Shown here piece after piece: positions 39,380 through 47,243 of a stretch of 64,000 nucleotides of DNA (its first letter is position 1; each line of letters begins with the position of its first letter). Location of the stretch: contig CBDICI010000004.1 of assembly GCA_965277345.1 (NCBI GenBank), positions 1,302,001 through 1,366,000 of the forward strand. The letters are read 5' to 3'. Made by a program: the position numbers and the translations under genes. The notes beneath the pieces are model-generated. The model saw nothing but the letters and a program-made list of their open reading frames with translations. It ran no database searches and was not told the DNA's origin. This DNA is from CAIOYC01 sp965277345. Its GTDB lineage: Bacteria > Pseudomonadota > Alphaproteobacteria > Caulobacterales > Caulobacteraceae.

Positions 39380-39886
39380 ATGATCTTCACAGCCTTTTCC
39401 GACGGCATGTTGGCCATGGGCGCGCGCAGGGTCCGTTGCGCCCTCGGGCCCGGCGGCGTCATCGCCGCATCTCTCAAGCGGGAGGGCGACGGGACGACGC
39501 CGGAGGGCGTGTGGCCGATCCGCCGCCTGCTCTACCGGCCCGACCGGGGCGGCCCGCCCTCAACCCGCCTGCCGGTCCAGCCCATCGGGGAGCGCGACGG
39601 CTGGTGCGATGCGCCGGACGATCCGGCCTACAACCGCCCGGTGGCGCTGCCCTATCCCGCCTCGGCCGAACGCCTGTGGCGGGAGGATGGCCTGTACGAC
39701 CTCTGCGTCATCCTCGGTCACAACGACGATCCGCCGGTGGCGGGGCTGGGCTCCGCCGTCTTCCTGCACTGCGCCCACCCCCACTATCGCCCGACGCAGG
39801 GTTGCGTGGCGCTGGCGCGGCCCGATCTGGAGAGCCTTCTGGCCCTGGCCGGGCCGGGCGATGCGCTGGCGGTGGTGCGGCGGTGA
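39380..39886 (+). CDS. L,D-transpeptidase (YkuD family)
   Basis: A 168-residue protein without an obvious signal peptide. The catalytic segment is FLHCAHPHYRPTQGCVALA with the active Cys in TQGC and the upstream His in ILGHND. The RLPVQPIGERDGWCDAPDDP part is typical of the Caulobacterales group. The family crosslinks peptidoglycan or attaches partners to it. It diverges from cenR with a 68-base gap, consistent with a shared regulatory region. ATG 39380 follows GGGGAGAAA. Confidence 0.82.
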   Translation: MIFTAFSDGMLAMGARRVRCALGPGGVIAASLKREGDGTTPEGVWPIRRLLYRPDRGGPPSTRLPVQPIGERDGWCDAPDDPAYNRPVALPYPASAERLWREDGLYDLCVILGHNDDPPVAGLGSAVFLHCAHPHYRPTQGCVALARPDLESLLALAGPGDALAVVRR

Positions 39887-39973
39887 ACCCGGCGGATCTC
39901 CGGACGCCCGTGCTATACCCGCCGACGAGCGCGGAGGGTGGAACCCCAGCCGCCGAAGGATAGGAGGCCAGCG

Positions 39974-40579
39974 ATGCGCGAGATCGAACGTCGAACCCTG
40001 CTGGCGGGGGGCGGCCTGTCGCTCGCCGGGCCGGTCTTCGCGGCGGGCGGGCCGGACAGGCCGCGCGTGGCCATCCAGACCGGGCGCGGGGTAATCGTTG
40101 TGGAGCTGGAGGCCGGGAAGGCGCCGCTCACCGCCGCCAACTTCCTGCGCTATGTGGACGCCCACCGCTACGACGGGGGAACCGTCTATCGCGCCTCACG
40201 CGATCCCGGCGCGCCGGGCCATGGCACGATCGAGGGCGGCCCCTCCGCCTATGCACGGCGTTTCCCGCCCATTGCGCATGAGAGCACGCGGATGACCGGC
40301 CTGAAGCACGTTGCCGGAACCCTCTCGCTCGCGCGCAATGCACCGGGCACGGCCACCGGCGACTTCTTCATCTGCGCCAGCGCCCAGCCCTATCTCGACG
40401 CTCATCCGGGCGCGGCGGGCGAGAACCAGGGCTTCGCCGCCTTTGGCCACGTGGTCCAGGGCATGGAGGTGGTGCGCCGGATTTTGGCGCTGCCCACCAA
40501 CGGCAAGGCCGAGATCGCCGCCATGAAGGGCCAGATGCTTAACCCGCCGATCCCCATCGTCAGCATGAAGCGGGTGTAG
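39974..40579 (+). CDS. Exported peptidylprolyl isomerase (cyclophilin type)
   Basis: A 201-residue protein. It starts MREIERRTLLAGGGLSLAG, which resembles a twin-arginine signal with cleavage near residue 25. The cyclophilin domain has VIVVELEAGKAPLTAANFL, YDGGTVYRASR, AGTLSLARNAPGTATGDFFI and FAAFGHVVQGMEVVRRI. The substrate loop residues are largely conserved. A TAGGAGG ribosome binding site precedes the start. It likely assists folding of periplasmic proteins. Confidence 0.88.
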   Translation: MREIERRTLLAGGGLSLAGPVFAAGGPDRPRVAIQTGRGVIVVELEAGKAPLTAANFLRYVDAHRYDGGTVYRASRDPGAPGHGTIEGGPSAYARRFPPIAHESTRMTGLKHVAGTLSLARNAPGTATGDFFICASAQPYLDAHPGAAGENQGFAAFGHVVQGMEVVRRILALPTNGKAEIAAMKGQMLNPPIPIVSMKRV

Positions 40580-40603
40580 GCGGCCTGGGCCACGCTCTCA
40601 CCC

Positions 40604-41881
40604 CTACGCGAACAGCTTTCGTTTCGGACCGAGGTAGCCGAACAGAAACGCCGCCACCTTGCGCATCTGGATTTCTTCCGAGCCCTCGGTGATCCGGTAG
40701 CGGCGGTGGTGGCGGTAGATGTGCTCGAACGGCTTGTGGCGGGAATAGCCGATGCCGCCGTGCACCTGCATGGCGCGGTCCGCCGCTTCGCACACCAGCC
40801 GGTTGGCCCAGTAGTTACACATGGAGACCTTGTCGGACAGCTCGCGCTCGATCCGCTTGTGATCCATCCCGTCCATCTCCCACGCCGTCTTGCGGATCAG
40901 CAGGCGCAGCATCTCCGCTTGGGTGGCCAGTTCGACCAGCGGGAACTGGATGGCCTGATTGTCGGCCAGCGGTTTGCCGAACGGTTTGCGCTCGCGGGCG
41001 TACTTCACGCTCTCCTCGATGCAATAGACCGCCGCGCCGAGGGATGAGGCCGCCTGACGGATGCGGTTCTGGTGCACGAAGCTCTGGCCGAGCCCCAATC
41101 CCCGGCCGATCTCGCCCCAGTAGGCGTCGTGGGGAATCCAGGTGTCGAACGAGATGCGCGGATGGTCGGTGGGCATGTTGAAGGTCCACATCCACTCCTC
41201 GATCTTCACCTGCCCGGCGGGGACAAGGAAGCAGGTGATGCCCGCGGCGTCCCCGTCTTGGCCCGAGGTGCGGGCGAACACCATGACGTGGCTGACCAAG
41301 TGCATCCCGGTGGTCCACATCTTCTCGCCGGTGACGCGCCAGCCGGGCCGGCCATCCCGGTCCTCCGGCGTCGCGCGGGTCTCCATGAAGGTGGCGTCGG
41401 AGCCGTGATTGGGCTCGGTCAGGCCAAAGGCGGCGCGCATCTCGCCGGACAGCAGCGCCGCCTCGTCCCTCGCCACCTGATCGGGCGTGGCGAAGGCCTT
41501 GAACATCAGCACGAAGGGGTTGTTGCCGACGATGGAATGCTCGTTCTGCAGGTCGTTGTGCAGGCCGAGCCCCTTGGCGGCCAGGTGCTCGCGGATCACC
41601 GCCATGGCCAGTTGCGAGCCGCCCTTGCCGCCCATATCCGTTGGCCAAGCGTAGCGATAGAGGCCGGCGGCGTCGGCCAGCTTGCGGGCTTCGCCGAGCA
41701 GGGCCTCCCATTCGGGGCGGGGCAGACCGTGGTTATCCCAGTCGGTACGGGCGTGTTCGCGCCGATGGTCGAAGAAGCGGATGTTGTCGTCGCGCTGCTC
41801 CAACGGTTTGATCTCCGCTTCGATAAAGCGGTCGAGTTCGTCCAGATAGGCCTGGAGGTCGGGGGGCAGGGCGAAGTCCAT
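40604..41881 (-). CDS. Acyl-CoA dehydrogenase
   Basis: A 425-residue flavoprotein. FGLTEPNHGSDATFMETRA and RVTGEKMWTTGMHLV are the FAD- and substrate-binding middle segments. The C-terminal half has VHQNRIRQAASSLGAAVYCIEES, AADRAMQVHGGIGYSRHKPF and YRITEGSEEIQMRKVA. Members oxidise acyl-CoA to enoyl-CoA, passing electrons to ETF; chain length cannot be told. The gene is alone on its strand here. Confidence 0.93.
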   Translation of the reverse strand: MDFALPPDLQAYLDELDRFIEAEIKPLEQRDDNIRFFDHRREHARTDWDNHGLPRPEWEALLGEARKLADAAGLYRYAWPTDMGGKGGSQLAMAVIREHLAAKGLGLHNDLQNEHSIVGNNPFVLMFKAFATPDQVARDEAALLSGEMRAAFGLTEPNHGSDATFMETRATPEDRDGRPGWRVTGEKMWTTGMHLVSHVMVFARTSGQDGDAAGITCFLVPAGQVKIEEWMWTFNMPTDHPRISFDTWIPHDAYWGEIGRGLGLGQSFVHQNRIRQAASSLGAAVYCIEESVKYARERKPFGKPLADNQAIQFPLVELATQAEMLRLLIRKTAWEMDGMDHKRIERELSDKVSMCNYWANRLVCEAADRAMQVHGGIGYSRHKPFEHIYRHHRRYRITEGSEEIQMRKVAAFLFGYLGPKRKLFA

Positions 41882-42030
41882 GGCGCGTCTCCCGTGGTGT
41901 CTTGGGGGAGTATGGACTGGCGCGGGAAGGCCGCAAACCTGACGCCGCGGCAGTCCTGGGCGGCAAGGATAGGCGCTGGCGGCCAGGCTTCAATGCCGCA
42001 ACGCGAAATCTTTACACCGTTAAAAAGCGC

Positions 42031-42059
42031 TTGGCGCCTGCGTTCGGCTTTGGTATCTG
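42031..42059 (+). promoter_or_regulatory. Sigma-70-like promoter for the candidate small RNA
   Basis: TTGGCG at 42031-42036, a 17-base spacer and TATCTG at 42054-42059. The expected transcription start is about 42066. The preceding stretch TTTACACCGTTAAAAAG is AT-rich relative to the region. Confidence 0.5.
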
Positions 42060-42065
42060 ATCATT

Positions 42066-42231
42066 GTAAAGTTCGGTGGGTCTGCGGTGGGGATACCGTG
42101 GCAGCCCTCCGGATGGGTGACGTTCGATCAGGCGCGGCGCCTTGGCTTTCACGCTCCTCCCGGACGCCGCCGGTCCAGCGCGGCGTCAATTCACTCAGGC
42201 GGCGGACCTTGCGGTTCGCCGCCTTTTTCTT
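42066..42231 (+). ncRNA. Candidate small RNA of about 165 nt
   Basis: Inferred from a promoter-like pair upstream and a strong intrinsic terminator at its end (GGCGGCGGACC, loop TTGC, GGTTCGCCGCC, then TTTTTCTTT). GGTCTGC near the 5' end can pair with GCGGACC of the terminator stem, so alternative folds are possible. A CTCCTCCCGG stretch is exposed in the middle. I could not match it to 6S, SRP, tmRNA, RNase P or a riboswitch class I know. It could instead be an attenuated leader of the CHAP gene 154 bases downstream. Confidence 0.35.
42198..42231 (+). terminator. Intrinsic terminator
   Basis: An 11-bp stem with one G-T pair closing a TTGC loop, followed by TTTTTCTTT. This is one of the clearest intrinsic terminators in the window, and no coding region ends before it on the plus strand. 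Confidence 0.75.
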
Positions 42232-42384
42232 TGAACCCGGGCAAATGTCCACGCTGCGTCGGTAATCGATGCGCCGCCCCTCGGCGTGGTGAAACACGGC
42301 GAAATGTCGCGTGATAAGACCCTGTTCACCCTTTGGGGGAATCCTATAAGGAGACATCTCCGAAGTTCGGAAGGGACCCTCGGC

Positions 42385-43032
42385 ATGAGACATCGCTTGA
42401 CGGCCGCCGCAGCGACCGCCTTTGCGCTGGCCCTCGCGGCGGGCTCCGCCCATGCGTCGGACCTGTTCAGCAAGTCCGACAACGGGGATCGCGCCTCCTC
42501 GGTTCCCGCCTCCTCGCCATCCGCCTTGCAAGCCCTACCCGTGACCCCCGCCATGCCGGCCAAGACCTCCGGCTGGCAGTGCGCCCAGTTCGCCCGTCTG
42601 TTCTCCGGCATCCAGATCTTCGGCGACGCCTGGACCTGGTGGGGTCAGGCGCTCGGCAAATACGCCCGCGGCTTTACCCCGGAATCCGGTTCGGTGCTGG
42701 TGTTCAAGCCCTACGGCCCGATGACCCGCGGCCACGTCGCGGTGGTCAGCCAGGTGCTCACAGACCGCATCATCCAGGTCACCCACGCCAACTGGTCGCC
42801 CATCGAGGGACGCCGCGGCAAGGTGGAGAAGGACGTCACCGTGGTGGACGTCTCCAAGGCCGGCGACTGGAGCCAGGTGAAAGTGTTCTACGACCCGACC
42901 GGCGACCTCGGCACGCGGGTCTATCCGACCTTCGGCTTCGTCTACAAGGCGGCCCGGGCGGCCATCGCCGGCGCAGGCGACGCCAGCCGCCAGATGGGCG
43001 CCGCCGTCGCTTCGCTCGGCGATCGGCGCTAG
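42385..43032 (+). CDS. Exported CHAP-domain peptidase
   Basis: A 215-residue protein with a signal peptide (LTAAAATAFALALAAGSAHA) and a CHAP (NlpC/P60-like) domain. The catalytic Cys is in SGWQCAQFARLFSG and His in TRGHVAVVSQV, and a later TFGFVYKA strand closes the fold. CHAP enzymes cut peptidoglycan amide bonds. I chose ATG 42385, since the frame upstream translates non-coding leader. It probably acts in the periplasm on cell-wall remodelling. Confidence 0.85.
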   Translation: MRHRLTAAAATAFALALAAGSAHASDLFSKSDNGDRASSVPASSPSALQALPVTPAMPAKTSGWQCAQFARLFSGIQIFGDAWTWWGQALGKYARGFTPESGSVLVFKPYGPMTRGHVAVVSQVLTDRIIQVTHANWSPIEGRRGKVEKDVTVVDVSKAGDWSQVKVFYDPTGDLGTRVYPTFGFVYKAARAAIAGAGDASRQMGAAVASLGDRR

Positions 43033-43101
43033 CTCTACTTCCGCTCCTGGCGAATGCCCGGGTGAGCGGATCAGAGCCTTAAGCACGATCGAACTCGGTC
43101 C

Positions 43102-44877
43102 CTACCCATATCGGGCTGGATCCACGAGCCGCGCCAATGGCGCGGGCAGGGGGCCGCCAAGGCCGAGCGCCTGCGCGGCGATCGCCTCCGCCAGGATCGG
43201 CGCCAGGGTGAAGCCGCGACCGCCCAGTCCGGCCAGCACGAACATCCCGTCGCGGCCCGGAACCGCGCCCGCCAGAGGCAGGTGGTCCGGCGTCGCCGCC
43301 CGCACGCCCGCGCGACCCTCCAGCGCTACACCTGCCAGCCGCAGCGCCAGCGCAGGCCGCCCTTGAGCCAGAAGGGCGAGGTTGCGGGCGTGGTCTTCGG
43401 CCCGCACGTCGGTCGCGCCATCGTCCCGGTCGTGGGTGGCGCCGAACAGCACGCCGGTCCGCGTCGGGATGGCGTAGCCGCCCCAGGCCGCCGGCGCGCC
43501 GGTGAAGGGCGCCGCCGCCACGCTGGCCTGTCCGCGCACGGACCGAAGGCCGAGGCCCGTGAACCGCGAAGAGGCCGCTCCGCCGGCCACTACCAACATA
43601 TCGGCCTCGCCGAGCCCCTCCCCGTCGGCGCCGAGCAGCCGCCACTTGCCCTCTACCCGCTCCAACCGTTCTACAAGGCGTGGGTCGGGCGGCGCGGCCA
43701 GCCAGCGCGCCAGGACGGCCGTCGGCTCCACCACCAGGGCGTCGCGATAGGCCAGGGCGCCGGGGGCCGCTGTCTCGCCCAGCCGCTCCGCCGCTTCGGC
43801 GCCGCCGAGCCGCGCCAGCGCCCTCTTCGCGAACCCGTCCCAACCGATGATCCGGTCGAACCGCGCCCCGTCGCGCGGGCCAGACTCGAGTTGCAGGGCG
43901 CCGGCGGCAAGGATCGCCTCGGGGGTCTCCCTCCGGTAAAGCTCGACGGCGCGGGCGAAGGCCTGGGCGTGGAGCGCGGCGCCTGCACCCAAGCCCGCAT
44001 CCAGCCGGGGCGTGACCAGCGCCGCCGCATTGCCCGAGGCGCCGGCGCCCGCTCCGCCGGGATCGAACACGCGCGACTCGACGCCCAGCCGCGCGAAGGC
44101 CCGATGCAGCGCCGCGCCGGCGACGCCCGCGCCGAGGATGGCCACCTGGGGGGCGTCGGAGTCGTTCGCCACGCCCGGCAGGCGCGCCTCCAGCCGCTGC
44201 TTCTTGCGGCCAAAGCCCGGCGCGCGTTCGACGGCGAAGCCCTGCGCCTCCAATCCCCGGCGCACCGCACCGGCGACGGTGAAACTGGCGACCCGCGCGC
44301 CGGGCCGCGACCGGGAGGCGACTCCGGCCAGCACTTCGTTCCGCCACATCTCGGGATTGCGCGACGGGGCGAAACCATCGAGGAACCAGGCGTCTGCGGC
44401 CCCGGCCCAGTCCGCCAACGCGCCGCCTACCTCGGCGATGGCGAGGTCCAGCGTCGCGCCGAGCGCCGGCCAGGCGATCCGCCGCCAACCGCGCCGACCG
44501 TCCGGCCAGCCCTCCAGCAGCGGCGCCGTCAGATCGTCCAGGTCCGGCCAGTGCGCCAGCGCCCGCGCGGCGTCGTCCCCGCCGATCGGATAGGCCTCCA
44601 CCGAGAACAGGTGCAGTCGGGCCTCGGGGGACGGGCGGGTACGCCGCCACAGATCGAGCACGGCGAGGATGTTCAGCCCCGTGCCGAAGCCGAGTTCGCC
44701 GACGGTGAAATGGCGTCGGCCAGCCCAGGCGCCCGGCAGGTCACAGCCGGCCAGGAACACGGCGCGGCTCTCGGCCAGTCCGTCTTCGGCGGAGAAGTAG
44801 GTGTCGCCGAACCGCGGCGAGCGCGGCGCGCCCTCGCTCCCCGCCTCAGTTATGGGCCACTCCACCGGCTCGTTCAT
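43102..44877 (-). CDS. mnmC: Bifunctional tRNA 5-methylaminomethyl-2-thiouridine synthase MnmC
   Basis: A 591-residue fusion. The N-terminal part (about 1-235) is a SAM methyltransferase with FTVGELGFGTGLNILAVLDL and WFLDGFAPSRNPEMW. The C-terminal part is an FAD oxidase with VAILGAGVAGAALHRAFARLG (near residue 245) and GLGGRGFTLAPILAE. The oxidase removes the carboxymethyl group of cmnm5U34 and the methylase finishes mnm5U. The complete two-domain length is present. Confidence 0.93.
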   Translation of the reverse strand: MNEPVEWPITEAGSEGAPRSPRFGDTYFSAEDGLAESRAVFLAGCDLPGAWAGRRHFTVGELGFGTGLNILAVLDLWRRTRPSPEARLHLFSVEAYPIGGDDAARALAHWPDLDDLTAPLLEGWPDGRRGWRRIAWPALGATLDLAIAEVGGALADWAGAADAWFLDGFAPSRNPEMWRNEVLAGVASRSRPGARVASFTVAGAVRRGLEAQGFAVERAPGFGRKKQRLEARLPGVANDSDAPQVAILGAGVAGAALHRAFARLGVESRVFDPGGAGAGASGNAAALVTPRLDAGLGAGAALHAQAFARAVELYRRETPEAILAAGALQLESGPRDGARFDRIIGWDGFAKRALARLGGAEAAERLGETAAPGALAYRDALVVEPTAVLARWLAAPPDPRLVERLERVEGKWRLLGADGEGLGEADMLVVAGGAASSRFTGLGLRSVRGQASVAAAPFTGAPAAWGGYAIPTRTGVLFGATHDRDDGATDVRAEDHARNLALLAQGRPALALRLAGVALEGRAGVRAATPDHLPLAGAVPGRDGMFVLAGLGGRGFTLAPILAEAIAAQALGLGGPLPAPLARLVDPARYG

Positions 44878-44903
44878 GCCAGCGGTCTAGCGATCAGGCG
44901 CAC

Positions 44904-44937
44904 AAAGAAAAGGGCCGCCCCCCGCGGGAGCGGCCCT
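44904..44937 (-). terminator. Intrinsic terminator of the Thr/Asn-rich lipoprotein gene
   Basis: On the minus strand AGGGCCGC pairs with GCGGCCCT across an 11-base loop and is followed by TTTCTTT. It lies 26 bases behind the lipoprotein stop and before the mnmC start. Confidence 0.75.
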
Positions 44938-44962
44938 GATCTCACGATCGTCGTCGGCCGTC

Positions 44963-45214
44963 TTAGTTGGTCGAGTTCGAGGTGGTGGTGGTGGAATTGG
45001 TGGTGGTGTTGTTGGCGCCCGTGGCGTTGCCCGACGACATCGCGTTGGCGTCGGTGGCCGGCGCCGGAGCGGTGGTGTTCGCCGTGTCGGTGGTGGTCGT
45101 GGTGGTGTTCGTCGCCGTGGTGTTGTTGTCGGCCGGCTTCGAGCAGGCGGCCACCGACAGAGCGGCGACGGCCGAGGTGGCGATCAGGATCTTGCGCAGA
45201 GCTTCGGAGGTCAT
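44963..45214 (-). CDS. Small Thr/Asn-rich lipoprotein
   Basis: An 83-residue protein. The signal ILIATSAVAALSVAACS ends in a lipobox (VAAC). The mature part is a low-complexity string of Thr, Asn, Ser and Ala (for example NNTTATNTTTTTTDTANTT) and so is disordered. I start at ATG 45214; a TTG at 45241 is also in frame. It may be a surface or periplasmic spacer peptide. The function is unknown. Confidence 0.65.
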   Translation of the reverse strand: MTSEALRKILIATSAVAALSVAACSKPADNNTTATNTTTTTTDTANTTAPAPATDANAMSSGNATGANNTTTNSTTTTSNSTN

Positions 45215-45410
45215 GTCCCTGGGTTCCCTAAGGAGGTTCAAGCGTGGGTAAGGCCGCGGAAGGCGTCCTCACGGGCCGAATGCTCGACACGCGAGGCCGG
45301 AAACACCGGCCAGACATGCGGCACTATGACCTGCCTGCGCTAACACGCAAGCTTCTTGTCAGGTTCCTGTCAGGTTTGCGCTTCGACGCTCGCCCGATGC
45401 GCCCAGGGGC

Positions 45411-46283
45411 TCAGGCCGCCTCGGCGGGAATCTGGGTCAGAGTCTCTTCCAGCTCCGCGAAGCTCGGCTGCGAGGGCGAGGGCACGCTGCCGCGCCCGAT
45501 CTCCACCGAGATCTGCGCCGCATTGCCGTGCAGGTGGGCGACCAGGACCGAACGGATGATCTTGTAGAACGAACTCTCCTCCTCGACGATGGCATTGAGG
45601 CGCGAGGCCATGGGCGCCACCAGGCCATAGGCCAGGAACACGCCGAGGAAGGTGCCGACCAGCGCGCCGCCGATCATCTCGCCGAGGATTTCCGGCGGCT
45701 GGGTGATGGCGCCCATGGTCTTGATCACACCCAGCACGGCGGCGACGATGCCGAGCGCGGGCAGCGCGTCGGCCAGGCTCTGCAGCGCATGGGCGGGGGC
45801 CAGCGCCTCGTGGTGGTGCTTCTCTAGCTGGCCCTCCATGCAGTCCTCGACCTGGTGCGGATCCTCGAGGTTCATGGTCATCATCCGCAGGGTGTCGCAG
45901 ATGAAATCGATGGCGAAGTGATCCTTGCCGATCTTGGGATAGCGGCTGAAGATCGAACTATCGTGCGGGTTCTCGATGTGGCTTTCCAACGCGATCACGC
46001 CCTTGGACTTCATGGTCTTGGTGAGCAGGAACAGCAGCGAGAGCAGATCGGCATAGTCGACCTTCTTCCACTTCGGCCCGGCGAACACCTTGCCCATACC
46101 GGCGCCCGTGGCCTTGATCACGGTCATGGAGTTGGAGACCAGGAACGAGGCCACCGCCGCGCCCATGATGCACATCAGCTCGTGCGGGGCGGCCTCGATG
46201 ATCACGCCCATGTTGCCGCCGGACATGATGAAGCTGCCGAACACCAGGCCGAACAGCAGCACCACGCCTATGATCTGAAACAT
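45411..46283 (-). CDS. motA: Flagellar motor stator protein MotA
   Basis: A 290-residue inner-membrane protein with four transmembrane segments. The first is FQIIGVVLLFGLVFGSFIM, and the last two lie around ALPALGIVAAVLGVIKTMGA and IGGALVGTFLGVFLAYGLVAP. The cytoplasmic loop has charged residues, including the RYPKIGKDHFAIDF region. With MotB it forms the proton-driven stator. motB is not adjacent, as in Caulobacter. The start at 46283 removes an unrelated N-terminal extension of the longer ORF. Confidence 0.94.
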   Translation of the reverse strand: MFQIIGVVLLFGLVFGSFIMSGGNMGVIIEAAPHELMCIMGAAVASFLVSNSMTVIKATGAGMGKVFAGPKWKKVDYADLLSLLFLLTKTMKSKGVIALESHIENPHDSSIFSRYPKIGKDHFAIDFICDTLRMMTMNLEDPHQVEDCMEGQLEKHHHEALAPAHALQSLADALPALGIVAAVLGVIKTMGAITQPPEILGEMIGGALVGTFLGVFLAYGLVAPMASRLNAIVEEESSFYKIIRSVLVAHLHGNAAQISVEIGRGSVPSPSQPSFAELEETLTQIPAEAA

Positions 46284-46400
46284 CGGATTTCCCGCCAGCA
46301 CAACGATCAAAGCGGCAGGGTGAACATTAATGCTTAATTTGCCGTGAGCGCCGGATTGGGCGATGGAGGCCCGGATCACGAACGCCGGACCGCCACACCC

Positions 46401-47243
46401 ATGAGCCGCACCCTCGCCCGTATCCTTCACGGCCTCACCGGCGTGGTCACCGTCGGCCAGTCCAGGGCCAGGCGCGCCGCCACGATCTCACGCCTGATGG
46501 AGCGGCTGGACGCGGACGGGGCGCACACGGTGGAGACCCGTCACGGCCCGTTGAAGCTGCTGGCCCTGCGCGGGCCGCACCTGGCCGCCGCCGCCATCGG
46601 CTTCCACGAGGAAGAGCCGGAGACCCTGGCCTGGATCGACGCCATGGCGCCGGGCGAGGTCTTCTACGACGTGGGCGCGGCTACGGGCCTGTTCTCCCTG
46701 TACGCGGCGATGAAGCCCGGCCTCGTGGTCTATGCCTTCGAGCCCAAGGCCACGAGCTTTGGGGTGATGGTGGAGCATCTGGCGCTGAACGGCCTTGGGA
46801 TGCGGGTGTTTCCCCTGCCCGTGGCGCTGTCGGACATCACCGCGGCGGTCGGCCTTACCCTGTCGGCCCTCGCGCCGCAGTCGGGCATGAACGCCGTCGG
46901 CGGCGCGGCGGACCAGTTCGGCCAGACCCACGCCGCCTTCACCCAGGGCGCGCTGGCCTATCGGCTGGACGATCTGGTCGCCACCTTCGCCCTGCCGCCG
47001 CCCACCCACCTGAAGATCGATGTGGACGGGATCGAAGGCCTGATCCTGCGCGGCGCGCCCCTGATCCTCAAGGACGTCAAGAGCGTGGTCCTGGAGGTGG
47101 AAGGCGAGAACGCCGCTGAGTCCGCCGCCCGCATCGACCCGCCATTGCTCGCCGCCGGCCTGCGCGAAGACCTTGCCTTTCGCGCGCAGGGCTCGAAGCG
47201 CAACCGGCTGTTCGTGCGCGACCAGCGGGGTGAGAGTTCCTAA
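46401..47243 (+). CDS. FkbM-family methyltransferase
   Basis: A 280-residue protein. The SAM-binding GEVFYDVGAATGLFSLYAA lies near residue 90, YAFEPKATSFGVMVEHLALNG follows, and LKIDVDGIEGLILRGA near 205 is the second conserved FkbM block. Members O-methylate sugars or other metabolites. Its last bases overlap the end of glmM on the other strand by four. The target is unknown; a link to surface glycans is plausible but unproven. Confidence 0.85.
   Translation: MSRTLARILHGLTGVVTVGQSRARRAATISRLMERLDADGAHTVETRHGPLKLLALRGPHLAAAAIGFHEEEPETLAWIDAMAPGEVFYDVGAATGLFSLYAAMKPGLVVYAFEPKATSFGVMVEHLALNGLGMRVFPLPVALSDITAAVGLTLSALAPQSGMNAVGGAADQFGQTHAAFTQGALAYRLDDLVATFALPPPTHLKIDVDGIEGLILRGAPLILKDVKSVVLEVEGENAAESAARIDPPLLAAGLREDLAFRAQGSKRNRLFVRDQRGESS

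Larger units (their letters stand above)
41882..42384. other. 500-base intergenic region with promoter, candidate small RNA and terminator
   Basis: No protein gene is supported. It contains a promoter-like pair at 42031-42059 and an intrinsic terminator near 42198-42231. A second AT-richer stretch, CCTATAAGGAGAC, lies near 42344 and probably serves the CHAP gene. The parts are described separately. Confidence 0.6.

Noticed and set aside
42066..42231. 6S RNA, SRP RNA or a known riboswitch
   Set aside because: I could not find the conserved sequence or loop features of these classes, so only an unnamed candidate RNA is reported.
42087..42314. Small plus-strand ORF in the candidate RNA region
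   Set aside because: It runs through a strong intrinsic terminator, starts at an unsupported GTG, and has no recognisable motif.
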